From Campylobacteraceae bacterium (GTDB taxonomy: Bacteria > Campylobacterota > Campylobacteria > Campylobacterales > Sulfurovaceae), in contig JALTGP010000088.1 of assembly GCA_027076905.1 (NCBI GenBank), positions 1-34,239 on the forward strand: a DNA stretch of 34,239 nt. The letters are read 5' to 3'. A program made the translations under genes and the position numbers. The notes below the pieces were generated by a model, which worked only from the letters and a program-made list of their open reading frames with translations, was not told where the DNA came from and searched no databases. Numbering within the stretch: the stretch's first letter is position 1; every line of letters starts with the position of its first letter. Positions 17,275-25,287 of the stretch are shown here, piece by piece.

Positions 17275-18819
17275 ATGAAAAAGAATCTAAAAAAACTACC
17301 CATAGGCATTAGTACCTTTAGTAAAATAATGGAACAAGACTATCTCTATATTGACAAAACCAAAGAGGCTTATGAACTTATAATGCATTATCAATACGCC
17401 TTTCTCTCACGCCCTCGTCGTTTTGGAAAGTCACTTTTTATTGATACACTTCAAGAGATATTTGAGGGGAACAGAAAACTTTTTGAGGGTTTGTATATTG
17501 ATGATAAGTGGAATTTTGACGATAAATATCCTGTTATCAAGATAAATTGGGGTGGAAGTTTACGAAATGAAGAGGAGGTAAAACATACTATTTATGAACT
17601 TCTCAAAGAGAATCAAAAAAGATTAGACATAGAGTGTGAATTTAAAAAAAATCCATCAAGTTGTTTTAGAGAGCTCATTCACAAAGCCTATGAAAAGTAT
17701 CAAAAACCAGTAGTCATTTTAATAGATGAGTACGATAAACCCATTCTTGATAATCTTGACCATATGGAGGTAGCAAAAGCTAATCGAGAGATACTTAAAA
17801 GCCTCTATGTCATCATGAAAGACAACGACCGATACATCAAATTTGCTTTTTTAACAGGGGTGAGTAAGTTTACCAAAGCGAGTATTTTTAGTGGACTTAA
17901 TAATCTAAAAGATATAAGTATGTTACCCAAATATGGTAATGTTTGTGGCTATACACAAAATGATATAGAGACTACTATTTTACCCTATTTAGAGGGTGTC
18001 GATTTAAAGAAGTTAAAAGAGTGGTATAACGGTTACAACTTTCTAAAAGATAAAATCTATAATCCCTTTGATATACTGCTTTTTATAGATGCTGATTTCC
18101 TCTTTGATAATTATTGGTTCAATACAGGAACACCAAGCTTTTTAATTAAACTTTTTAAATCAAATGATTATAACCTAGCAAAATTTGAAAATCTAAGAGT
18201 TGGGAAAGAGTTAATAGAGAGTTTTGATATTGAAAATATTAGTTTAGAGACCGTTATGTTTCAAAGTGGTTACTTGACCATCAAAGAGCAGATATTAAGA
18301 AGAAATCGTATTCAATACCTCTTAACTTTTCCTAACCTAGAGACAAAAATGAGTTTTAACAACTATTTGTTAAACTATTTTGTCAAAAAACCAATAGATA
18401 AAATTCCCGTTCAAAATGATTTGGTAGATTTACTTGAAGTTGCCAATCTTGCTGATGTGGAGCAGACCATCAAATCACTCTTTGCCTCTATTGCCTATAA
18501 CAACTTTACCAAAAATGATATAGAGGAGTATGAGGGCTTTTATGCTAGTGTTATCTATGCCTATTTTGTGGGTGCAGGATTTGACAAAGTGTTAGCCGAA
18601 GATGTTACTAATGATGGGCGAATAGATTTGAGTGTATTTATTGACGATTATATCTATATTTTTGAGTTCAAAGTCGATAAAAAAGGGGCTTTGGAGCAGA
18701 TAAAAAGCAAAGAGTATTTTAATAAATATCTCTCTAGTGGAAAAGAGATTTATATTGTTGGGGTAGAGTTTGATTCTAATAGTCGTAATGTTGTTGGGTA
18801 TGATTGGGAGAGGATTTAG
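17275..18819 (+). CDS. AAA-ATPase-like / PD-(D/E)XK nuclease protein, copy 1 (nuc1)
   Basis: A 514-aa protein of the AAA-ATPase_like plus PDDEXK_9 (DUF1703) architecture. The ATPase half has LPIGISTFSKI, a Walker A of the form RPRRFGKS (46-53) and Walker B VVILIDEYD (146-154). The C-terminal nuclease has DGRIDLSV (D451) and IFEFKV (E464, K466). The family is widespread and multicopy in some genomes; its function is unknown. The start is the ATG at 17275, shared by all four paralogues; upstream codons in frame lie in the promoter. It converges on rep1 with 5 bp between the stops. Its 3' half (17698-18451) is identical to nuc2. The partner role of nuc and rep in plasmid maintenance or integration is inferred from repeated pairing. 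Confidence 0.88.
   Translation: MKKNLKKLPIGISTFSKIMEQDYLYIDKTKEAYELIMHYQYAFLSRPRRFGKSLFIDTLQEIFEGNRKLFEGLYIDDKWNFDDKYPVIKINWGGSLRNEEEVKHTIYELLKENQKRLDIECEFKKNPSSCFRELIHKAYEKYQKPVVILIDEYDKPILDNLDHMEVAKANREILKSLYVIMKDNDRYIKFAFLTGVSKFTKASIFSGLNNLKDISMLPKYGNVCGYTQNDIETTILPYLEGVDLKKLKEWYNGYNFLKDKIYNPFDILLFIDADFLFDNYWFNTGTPSFLIKLFKSNDYNLAKFENLRVGKELIESFDIENISLETVMFQSGYLTIKEQILRRNRIQYLLTFPNLETKMSFNNYLLNYFVKKPIDKIPVQNDLVDLLEVANLADVEQTIKSLFASIAYNNFTKNDIEEYEGFYASVIYAYFVGAGFDKVLAEDVTNDGRIDLSVFIDDYIYIFEFKVDKKGALEQIKSKEYFNKYLSSGKEIYIVGVEFDSNSRNVVGYDWERI
17698..18451 (+). repeat. 754-bp direct repeat shared by nuc1 and nuc2
   Basis: Compared base by base, this stretch is identical to 20711-21464, a constant offset of 3013 bp. 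Flanking sequence differs, so the identity is a local conversion tract or a recent duplication. Confidence 0.9.
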
Positions 18820-18824
18820 ACCAT

Positions 18825-19808
18825 TTATCCCTCCAAAACCCCTAACTTCCCATCTTTAGCTAACTCATAAAGAGTAGTCCAAATCTCATTGGCTCTTTTT
18901 GCATCAAATGACTCTCCACTTATTCTGTCGTAAAGTCTTCCCTTTGTTGATATGGATATGGTTATTCTTTTATGGGTATGTTTATCTATGGTATCTAAAA
19001 TATTTTTTCCTATACATGACGTTCGCGTGTACTCTATAAAAACTTTTCGATTAGACAAATAATACTCTGGTCGGATAATTAAATCTATGGTTACACTTGT
19101 TGCTTTTGGTCTTCCTCTTCCAATACATTCCATATTTGATTTATAAATAAATGTAGGAAGTGTGGGGTTATTGTCTAGTTCTTTTTGGGCTAGTTTTAAA
19201 ATTTTTCTTTCAATATCAGGGATTCTTTGATATTTTGTTCCAAAAAATTCATTTAAAGCATCAAGAGACATTCTTTTTCTTTTGCCTATATGTGAGTCAT
19301 ATCCTTTTATCTTTTCTAATAGAGGTAATAGTCGTAGCGTATGTTTACTTTTTAGTGACATTAAAACTTTTGTATCTATATAAGTATAATTATTTTTGAC
19401 TTCAATTATGAGTTTTGCTATTTTTGAGTATAAATCTATCTCTACACAATTATCACCATAAACTATCTCTATTCTTGGAACTAAAACAATCTTCTCTTCC
19501 CATTCCTTAAATTCATTGATAAAAGTGATAGAGGTCTCTTGCATTGCATCTAAATTATTTTTTATCTCTTGTGATGTCATTTTAGTATATTTAAACATCT
19601 CTTTCATATCAACTCTAACCGTATCCATCTGCTTGTCAAAATCAAACTTTTCTAAAATTGTAGCAAGGTAAAATATTGTTTTAATGGCATTACCATTACT
19701 CTTATTGATAGTGTTGTCTATAAAGTTATTGCTAATTTTTTTTCTTGGAGTGATTTTTTCTTTTTGACGCTCCTCTTTTTTTCTCTCTTTCCACTCTGCC
19801 ATTGTCAT
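18825..19808 (-). CDS. Rep_3-family plasmid replication initiator (rep1)
   Basis: A 327-aa initiator with the two winged-helix layout of Rep_3/RepB proteins that bind iterons and open the origin. Features are KISNNFIDN at the N-terminus, LYSKIAKLIIEV and VLMSLKSKHTLRLLPLLEKI in the first domain, MSLDALNEFFGTKYQRIPD, IERKILKLAQKELD and GRGRPKATSVTIDL in the second. A C-terminal extension of about 90 residues (HTHKRITISIST...) is almost identical in rep2. The ATG at 19808 has AGGAGA upstream. It is convergent with nuc1 and divergent from nuc2, with the iteron origin in its upstream gap. Autoregulation by Rep binding to the inverted iterons is likely. No partition, mobilisation or relaxase gene is nearby. 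Confidence 0.88.
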   Translation of the reverse strand: MTMAEWKERKKEERQKEKITPRKKISNNFIDNTINKSNGNAIKTIFYLATILEKFDFDKQMDTVRVDMKEMFKYTKMTSQEIKNNLDAMQETSITFINEFKEWEEKIVLVPRIEIVYGDNCVEIDLYSKIAKLIIEVKNNYTYIDTKVLMSLKSKHTLRLLPLLEKIKGYDSHIGKRKRMSLDALNEFFGTKYQRIPDIERKILKLAQKELDNNPTLPTFIYKSNMECIGRGRPKATSVTIDLIIRPEYYLSNRKVFIEYTRTSCIGKNILDTIDKHTHKRITISISTKGRLYDRISGESFDAKRANEIWTTLYELAKDGKLGVLEG

Positions 19809-19828
19809 TGAGAAAGTCTCCTATTTTA

Positions 19829-19938
19829 TTTTAGTGACCAAAAATATATTATATAGCCTTAATAAAATTATAGTCACTATATTATTAAGATGACCTTTCA
19901 AATCATAAAGCCCTAAAATATATTTTTGGTCACTAAAA
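19829..19938. repeat. 22-bp inverted iteron pair at rep1
   Basis: 19829-19850 and 19917-19938 are perfect inverted copies of a 22-bp unit with core TTTTAGTGACCAAAAATATA, separated by 66 bp. The left copy ends about 20 nt from the rep1 start codon and is probably its operator. Confidence 0.85.
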
Positions 19939-20121
19939 GATTTTATAGTTAAAAATTAAGAATTGAATAAGTCACTAAAATAGAACAAATAGGTCGGTTT
20001 ATTCAGTTATTTGGTCGTTAAAAGATTGGTTTTTCTTGCAAATCTTTAGCCTAATAAAACCCTCTCTAAAGAACTATATTTAGGACTTTAAAAGAGTTTT
20101 AAAATTCTCATTTTAAAAAAG

Positions 20122-20130
20122 TTATTCACA
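20122..20130 (+). promoter_or_regulatory. DnaA box (origin copy 2)
   Basis: Exact consensus TTATTCACA in the same position relative to iterons and AT-rich repeats as in the other two origin copies. Confidence 0.7.
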
Positions 20131-20275
20131 CCCCTATAACTACTCTTATAACTATCTTTATAATAATAGAAAGGAACAACAATAAAAAATAGGAAAAAAT
20201 TATTGATATTTTCTAAAAATAACTAAAAGATAGGATGATTTTTACTCTATGCTATACAACCTAAGCCCAATATGA

Positions 20276-20281
20276 TATAAT
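20276..20281 (+). promoter_or_regulatory. -10 element placing +1 at the nuc2 start codon
   Basis: TATAAT with its last T seven bases before the ATG at 20288 puts +1 on the A of the start codon. A leaderless mRNA is predicted. Confidence 0.6.
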
Positions 20282-20287
20282 CGAACC

Positions 20288-21832
20288 ATGAAAAAGAATC
20301 TAAAAAAACTACCCATAGGCATTAGTACCTTTAGTAAAATAATTGATCAAGACTATCTCTACATTGACAAAACCAAAGAGGCTTATGAACTTATAACACA
20401 TTATCAATACGCCTTTCTATCACGCCCACGCCGTTTTGGAAAGTCACTTTTTATTGATACGCTTCAAGAGATATTTGAGGGAAATAAAAAACTTTTTGAG
20501 GGTTTATATATTGATGATAAATGGGATTTTGACGATAAATATCCTGTCATAAAGATAAATTGGGGTGGAGAGTTAAGAACACCATCAATGGTTAAAAATA
20601 GATTAGAAGATACACTTCTCTATAATCAAAAAAGATTGGGAATAATTTGTGATAAAACAGAACAGTTTGATTCATGTTTTGAAGAGTTAATTCGCAAAGC
20701 CTATGAAAAATATCAAAAACCAGTAGTCATTTTAATAGATGAGTACGATAAACCCATTCTTGATAATCTTGACCATATGGAGGTAGCAAAAGCTAATCGA
20801 GAGATACTTAAAAGCCTCTATGTCATCATGAAAGACAACGACCGATACATCAAATTTGCTTTTTTAACAGGGGTGAGTAAGTTTACCAAAGCGAGTATTT
20901 TTAGTGGACTTAATAATCTAAAAGATATAAGTATGTTACCCAAATATGGTAATGTTTGTGGCTATACACAAAATGATATAGAGACTACTATTTTACCCTA
21001 TTTAGAGGGTGTCGATTTAAAGAAGTTAAAAGAGTGGTATAACGGTTACAACTTTCTAAAAGATAAAATCTATAATCCCTTTGATATACTGCTTTTTATA
21101 GATGCTGATTTCCTCTTTGATAATTATTGGTTCAATACAGGAACACCAAGCTTTTTAATTAAACTTTTTAAATCAAATGATTATAACCTAGCAAAATTTG
21201 AAAATCTAAGAGTTGGGAAAGAGTTAATAGAGAGTTTTGATATTGAAAATATTAGTTTAGAGACCGTTATGTTTCAAAGTGGTTACTTGACCATCAAAGA
21301 GCAGATATTAAGAAGAAATCGTATTCAATACCTCTTAACTTTTCCTAACCTAGAGACAAAAATGAGTTTTAACAACTATTTGTTAAACTATTTTGTCAAA
21401 AAACCAATAGATAAAATTCCCGTTCAAAATGATTTGGTAGATTTACTTGAAGTTGCCAATCTTGATGCTGTGGAGCAGACCATCAAATCACTCTTTGCCT
21501 CTATTGCCTATAACAACTTTACAAAAAATGATATAGAGGAGTATGAGGGCTTTTATGCCAGTGTTATCTATGCCTATTTTGTGGGTGCAGGGTTTGATAA
21601 AGTATTAGCTGAAGATGTTACTAATGATGGACGAATAGATTTGAGTGTATTTATTGACGATTATATCTATATTTTTGAGTTTAAAGTTGATAAAAAAGGG
21701 GCTTTGGAGCAGATAAAAAGCAAAGAGTATTTTAATAAATATCTATCTAGTGGAAAAGAGATTTATATTGTTGGGGTGGAGTTTGATTCTAATAGTCGTA
21801 ATGTTGTTGGGTATGATTGGGAGAGGGTTTAA
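20288..21832 (+). CDS. AAA-ATPase-like / PD-(D/E)XK nuclease protein, copy 2 (nuc2, mosaic)
   Basis: A 514-aa paralogue with all motifs intact: RPRRFGKS, VVILIDEYD, DGRIDLSV and EFKV. It is a mosaic. From 20108 to 20460 the DNA, including the promoter and first 57 codons, is identical to the nuc4 copy (29932-30284). From 20711 to 21464 it is identical to nuc1. The 250 bp in between, residues about 58-141, contains a segment (ELRTPSMVKNRLEDTLLY) unlike any of the other three. Right after its stop codon the expected convergent rep is missing and radC begins. Function unknown; see nuc1 for family context. Confidence 0.88.
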   Translation: MKKNLKKLPIGISTFSKIIDQDYLYIDKTKEAYELITHYQYAFLSRPRRFGKSLFIDTLQEIFEGNKKLFEGLYIDDKWDFDDKYPVIKINWGGELRTPSMVKNRLEDTLLYNQKRLGIICDKTEQFDSCFEELIRKAYEKYQKPVVILIDEYDKPILDNLDHMEVAKANREILKSLYVIMKDNDRYIKFAFLTGVSKFTKASIFSGLNNLKDISMLPKYGNVCGYTQNDIETTILPYLEGVDLKKLKEWYNGYNFLKDKIYNPFDILLFIDADFLFDNYWFNTGTPSFLIKLFKSNDYNLAKFENLRVGKELIESFDIENISLETVMFQSGYLTIKEQILRRNRIQYLLTFPNLETKMSFNNYLLNYFVKKPIDKIPVQNDLVDLLEVANLDAVEQTIKSLFASIAYNNFTKNDIEEYEGFYASVIYAYFVGAGFDKVLAEDVTNDGRIDLSVFIDDYIYIFEFKVDKKGALEQIKSKEYFNKYLSSGKEIYIVGVEFDSNSRNVVGYDWERV

Positions 21833-21848
21833 CAACAGATAATGCTTA

Positions 21849-22508
21849 TCACAACAACCCCTCATCAGAAAAACTATAAAACCCATCTTTAGCCAATATC
21901 ACATGGTCAAGCAACTCAATACCCACCAATTTTCCAACCTCATCAAGTCGTTGAGTCACAGCAATATCTGCTCTACTAGCACTTAGTGTTCCACTTGGAT
22001 GATTATGAGCGATAATAATTCCAGCTGACCTATCAGCAATGGCATCAGCAAAAACCTCTCTTGGGTGAACCAAACTTTGATTTAGCGTACCTATAAAAAC
22101 GGTTCGTGTGTTAATAATATGTGATGCACCATCAAGCGTAATCACTAAAAAATACTCTTGTTGTTTGGTTGAAAATGATTTTAACTCATCGTAGACATCT
22201 TGGGCTGATGTTATCTTACGATTGGATTGAGAAGTGTATCGTTTTGCAAGTTCTAACGAAGCGATAATCTGTGAAGCTTTAGCCACACCTAAACCATGAA
22301 TATTTAGAAGTTTCTCTAAAGATAAATCTGCAAAAGAGTCATCCATCAGAGCTACAATCTCTCGTGAAAGCTTCCGTACATCTTTACCTTTTATCCCAGA
22401 GCCAATAAGCACAGAGAGAAGTTCATCATTTTTAAGGGCTTGGACACCTTTTTTTACTAATTTTTCTCTTGGCTTATCGTCTTTGTGGAGTTCTTTTATT
22501 GTTTTCAT
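21849..22508 (-). CDS. radC: RadC family JAB/MPN-domain protein
   Basis: A 219-aa protein of normal RadC length. The N-terminal half has a helix-hairpin-helix (LLNIHGLGVAKASQI, residues 67-81). The C-terminal JAB1/MPN domain keeps the JAMM zinc motif: Glu151 in HPREVF, then HNHPSGTLSASRAD with His168, His170 and Asp181. RadC is no longer regarded as a repair protein; it is often carried on mobile elements and near defence genes, and its biochemical role is unclear. Here it lies between nuc2 and a restriction-modification pair on the same strand as the latter, in the slot where a rep and origin would be expected. Confidence 0.93.
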   Translation of the reverse strand: MKTIKELHKDDKPREKLVKKGVQALKNDELLSVLIGSGIKGKDVRKLSREIVALMDDSFADLSLEKLLNIHGLGVAKASQIIASLELAKRYTSQSNRKITSAQDVYDELKSFSTKQQEYFLVITLDGASHIINTRTVFIGTLNQSLVHPREVFADAIADRSAGIIIAHNHPSGTLSASRADIAVTQRLDEVGKLVGIELLDHVILAKDGFYSFSDEGLL

Positions 22509-22570
22509 ATTGTTAGTATAACATAAAATAACAATTTATGTTAGAAATATGTCAAATTGTAATGTTTTTG

Positions 22571-22596
22571 CTTCAGTCACTGAGCGAAGTCGAAGG
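22571..22596. repeat. Short dispersed-type repeat
   Basis: CTTCAGTCACTGAGCGAAGT followed by CGAAGG in the radC-res gap. This GTCACTGAGCGAAGTCGAAG-type sequence recurs between genes in many unrelated bacteria and is GC-richer than its surroundings. Recognition is from memory, not a search. Confidence 0.4.
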
Positions 22597-22671
22597 CAAA
22601 GTGGTCAAGCCCCAAAATGCCTCTCTCAAAACACTCTACATCAACATCTCAGAACTCTTTTTAGGAAATTC

Positions 22672-25287
22672 CTATAATATTTTATGAAAAGCCTCTTTAT
22701 ACTCACCCTCATAGAGCATCAAAAACTCCAACTCATCTGACTGTGAAGCCCACAAATTACCCATCATCTCTTTCTCTTTAGTGTCATCATTGGTTCGCAG
22801 ATGTTCCCCTTTATACTCTGCTACAACCGTTTTACCATTATCTAACTTTATAATAAAATCAGGATAAAACTTACCATTCGATGTCTGTAACCAAAAAGCA
22901 TTTTGATGGTCTTTGGCTATGTTTCTTACCCATGTGGTTACTTGTGGTAGTTGGTCTATGTAAAGAGCTACTTCATACTCCTCTTTATAAGAGTCGAATT
23001 TATCTACATACTCATAGTGATGCTTTTTAAAATTAGAACTTCTACTGTCAGGGTTTGGTACATAACTGTTTGGTAAGAACTCAACCATGTTTTCATTACT
23101 CAAAGTAAACTTAGCACTTCCAAGTAACTTATCAAAACTCATCTTTTTAGAAGTAGAGATGAAATCTTTTAACTTTATAAAAATGGCTCTTTTTAATTGA
23201 TACTTTTTAGCCACCAAACTCTGTATATCTATCTCTCTATCAACTCCTAATCTATTGATGACAAAATAGATAAACTCATTAAGTTGTGTAGAGGTTAAGA
23301 CTTTTAAAATATCACTGTTCTCATCATGTATGATTTTAGCAATACCTGTTGAAAGTTTTTTTGCCTCTGTATTACTCTTATATGCTCCATAAGTATGGTC
23401 AACAACTGTTGCACTGACATCTTCATCGTTAAAGAGTGATGTACCCTCATCTAATGACTGCACAAACATACGGTTATCTTTAGATATATCAACAATCCCT
23501 ATTTTCTCTTTTAAATCTATGTTAAATTCGTCTAAACTCAAAGAGGCATGTTTTATAATATCTGATTCATCAATCGTTATGAAATCTAAAATATAACTCT
23601 CTTCAAACTCTATTATCTCACCTTCCTCTTCTACCATCAAATAAGGCAATGAGAAATCTGAAACCATGTCTAAAATAGCAGGATTTAAACTTTGAATCTC
23701 ATCTACTATATTTTTAACCTCATCTTGTTTATCTAAAGGTACTATCTTCTGCATGGTATTTACAAAAGCTTCTCTTTTTGATGGTGTTGGAAGTTTGACA
23801 ATGGTTAATTTTTTAGTCTCACTATTGTAGTTGACATAAGGTGCGATAGAAGCCTTACTCAAAGCTTCTAAGTCTATTTTGTCTCCTACCTCAACTTGTT
23901 GTTTTGTAAATAGTCCATCGCCAAACAGACCACCTAGTTCATCTATACTTTCATGAGTATTCGCAGAATTATTAATGCTTATTTTTGCTTCAAAAGCTTC
24001 AAATCCACTTTTTACCAAAGTATCCCCTATGGTTTCAGCCACACCTTCAAAGTTTTTTGATGCTACATAGACATAAGCATACCCTAGCTCTTCCTTATTT
24101 TTCTCTTCTACATATGGCATACGAAGCACACGCCCTATAAGTTGTTCTATGGCTGTCTTTGATTCCATGTTTGAAACCACGCTCAACACATAAGCAAATG
24201 GACAATCCCACCCCTCTTTGAGTGCATCAACGGTGATAATGTAACGAATAGCACACTCTCGACTAAGTAAATCTATACCATCTATCTCTTTTAGATTACC
24301 TGTCTGTATGGCTATCTCTTCCTCTTTTATGCTCATGTCAAGCAGTATCTGCTTTATTTTGTCATAAGTAAAAGCATCATCTCCTCTGTTTTCATCAGCT
24401 CGTATAAGATTAATGGGTCTTATATACCTCTGCGTGTGCATCTCTTCAAATTTTGCCAACTCTTCAAGATAATTTCTTTTTACGATTCCATCTTGTAATA
24501 TCATCCTTGTGTCATCAAGTGTTTTTAATACAATGGGAAGTTTTATCATGCTTTCTCTTTTTAGAGCTGTAGCGTTTACCGTATAGAGTATGTTACTTGC
24601 ATAAATTTTCTTAGCTTTGCTAGTTTTAGTTACTGGTGTAGCTGTCAACTCTAGTATAAACGCAGGGTCAAGTGCCAACAAGCTTTCAAGACTTAGCCCT
24701 GTACTAGACTTATGGGCTTCATCTAAAATTATGATGGGTTTTACCATCTTCATAACATTTTCCATAGAGGGTGTAATATCTCTGTGTTTTAACATCTCAT
24801 AATAGTTAGAGTTTTCATTATAAAATTTTCGTCCCTCTTTACTCTTGGTTCTAAAACTCTGTATCGTTCCTATTGTGATGACCAACTCTTCACTAGGGTC
24901 AAATTTTTGCTTGTAGGCTTCTTTGATGGAAAGTACATTAACACTATCAAACTCTTTGTCTAGCAATTTTCTATAAAAGTGTCGTTTGTCTTTAAGTGCT
25001 TCTAGTGTTTGAGTAACTATCTTGTCACTAGGAGCTAACCAAAACACAAGATGATAAGACTTACCAAGATACTCATTGGTCAAAATACGCAAACTTTTAG
25101 TAGCAATAAGCGTTTTGCCTCCACCTGTAGGTACACGCATACAGACATAAGGTGTATTATTTTCTTCTATCTCCAAGTACTGATTGCCTGTGACTTCCCT
25201 AAAGGCTTGGGCTAAAGGTCTGCTTTGTGCAAGATTACAAAATGTGTCTAAAGCTTTTATGGACTCTTTTTGGTACTTTTTTAACAT
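22672..25287 (-). CDS. res: Type III restriction enzyme Res subunit (DEAD/DEAH helicase-nuclease)
   Basis: An 871-aa SF2 helicase that, with Mod, forms a type III-like restriction-modification enzyme. It has Q-like MLKKYQKESI at the N-terminus, Walker A PTGGGKT (53-59), DEAH (about 188-191), motif III LELTATP and motif VI EQLIGRVLRMPY. The C-terminus carries a PD-(D/E)XK nuclease, YPDFIIKL then VAEYKGE (about 806-825). It is somewhat shorter than classic Res proteins (about 970 aa) but has all catalytic motifs. Its ATG overlaps the mod stop codon by one base (TAATG), so the two are translationally coupled. It shares the cargo block with radC. Confidence 0.9.
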   Translation of the reverse strand: MLKKYQKESIKALDTFCNLAQSRPLAQAFREVTGNQYLEIEENNTPYVCMRVPTGGGKTLIATKSLRILTNEYLGKSYHLVFWLAPSDKIVTQTLEALKDKRHFYRKLLDKEFDSVNVLSIKEAYKQKFDPSEELVITIGTIQSFRTKSKEGRKFYNENSNYYEMLKHRDITPSMENVMKMVKPIIILDEAHKSSTGLSLESLLALDPAFILELTATPVTKTSKAKKIYASNILYTVNATALKRESMIKLPIVLKTLDDTRMILQDGIVKRNYLEELAKFEEMHTQRYIRPINLIRADENRGDDAFTYDKIKQILLDMSIKEEEIAIQTGNLKEIDGIDLLSRECAIRYIITVDALKEGWDCPFAYVLSVVSNMESKTAIEQLIGRVLRMPYVEEKNKEELGYAYVYVASKNFEGVAETIGDTLVKSGFEAFEAKISINNSANTHESIDELGGLFGDGLFTKQQVEVGDKIDLEALSKASIAPYVNYNSETKKLTIVKLPTPSKREAFVNTMQKIVPLDKQDEVKNIVDEIQSLNPAILDMVSDFSLPYLMVEEEGEIIEFEESYILDFITIDESDIIKHASLSLDEFNIDLKEKIGIVDISKDNRMFVQSLDEGTSLFNDEDVSATVVDHTYGAYKSNTEAKKLSTGIAKIIHDENSDILKVLTSTQLNEFIYFVINRLGVDREIDIQSLVAKKYQLKRAIFIKLKDFISTSKKMSFDKLLGSAKFTLSNENMVEFLPNSYVPNPDSRSSNFKKHHYEYVDKFDSYKEEYEVALYIDQLPQVTTWVRNIAKDHQNAFWLQTSNGKFYPDFIIKLDNGKTVVAEYKGEHLRTNDDTKEKEMMGNLWASQSDELEFLMLYEGEYKEAFHKIL

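Larger units (their letters stand above)
19809..20287 (+). other. Iteron-type replication origin, copy 2 (rep1 type)
   Basis: Reading away from rep1: iteron TTTAGTGACC (19830), a half-site ATAGTCACTA (19870), inverted iterons TTGGTCACTAAAAG (19926-19939), GTCACTAAAA (19971) and TTGGTCGTTAAAAG (20011-20024), then conserved GCAAATCTTTAGCC, a DnaA box (20122-20130), AT-rich direct repeats of the form TATAACTA, and the nuc2 promoter. This order is that of iteron plasmids with a Rep_3 initiator. Whether it still fires is unknown. Confidence 0.78.
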
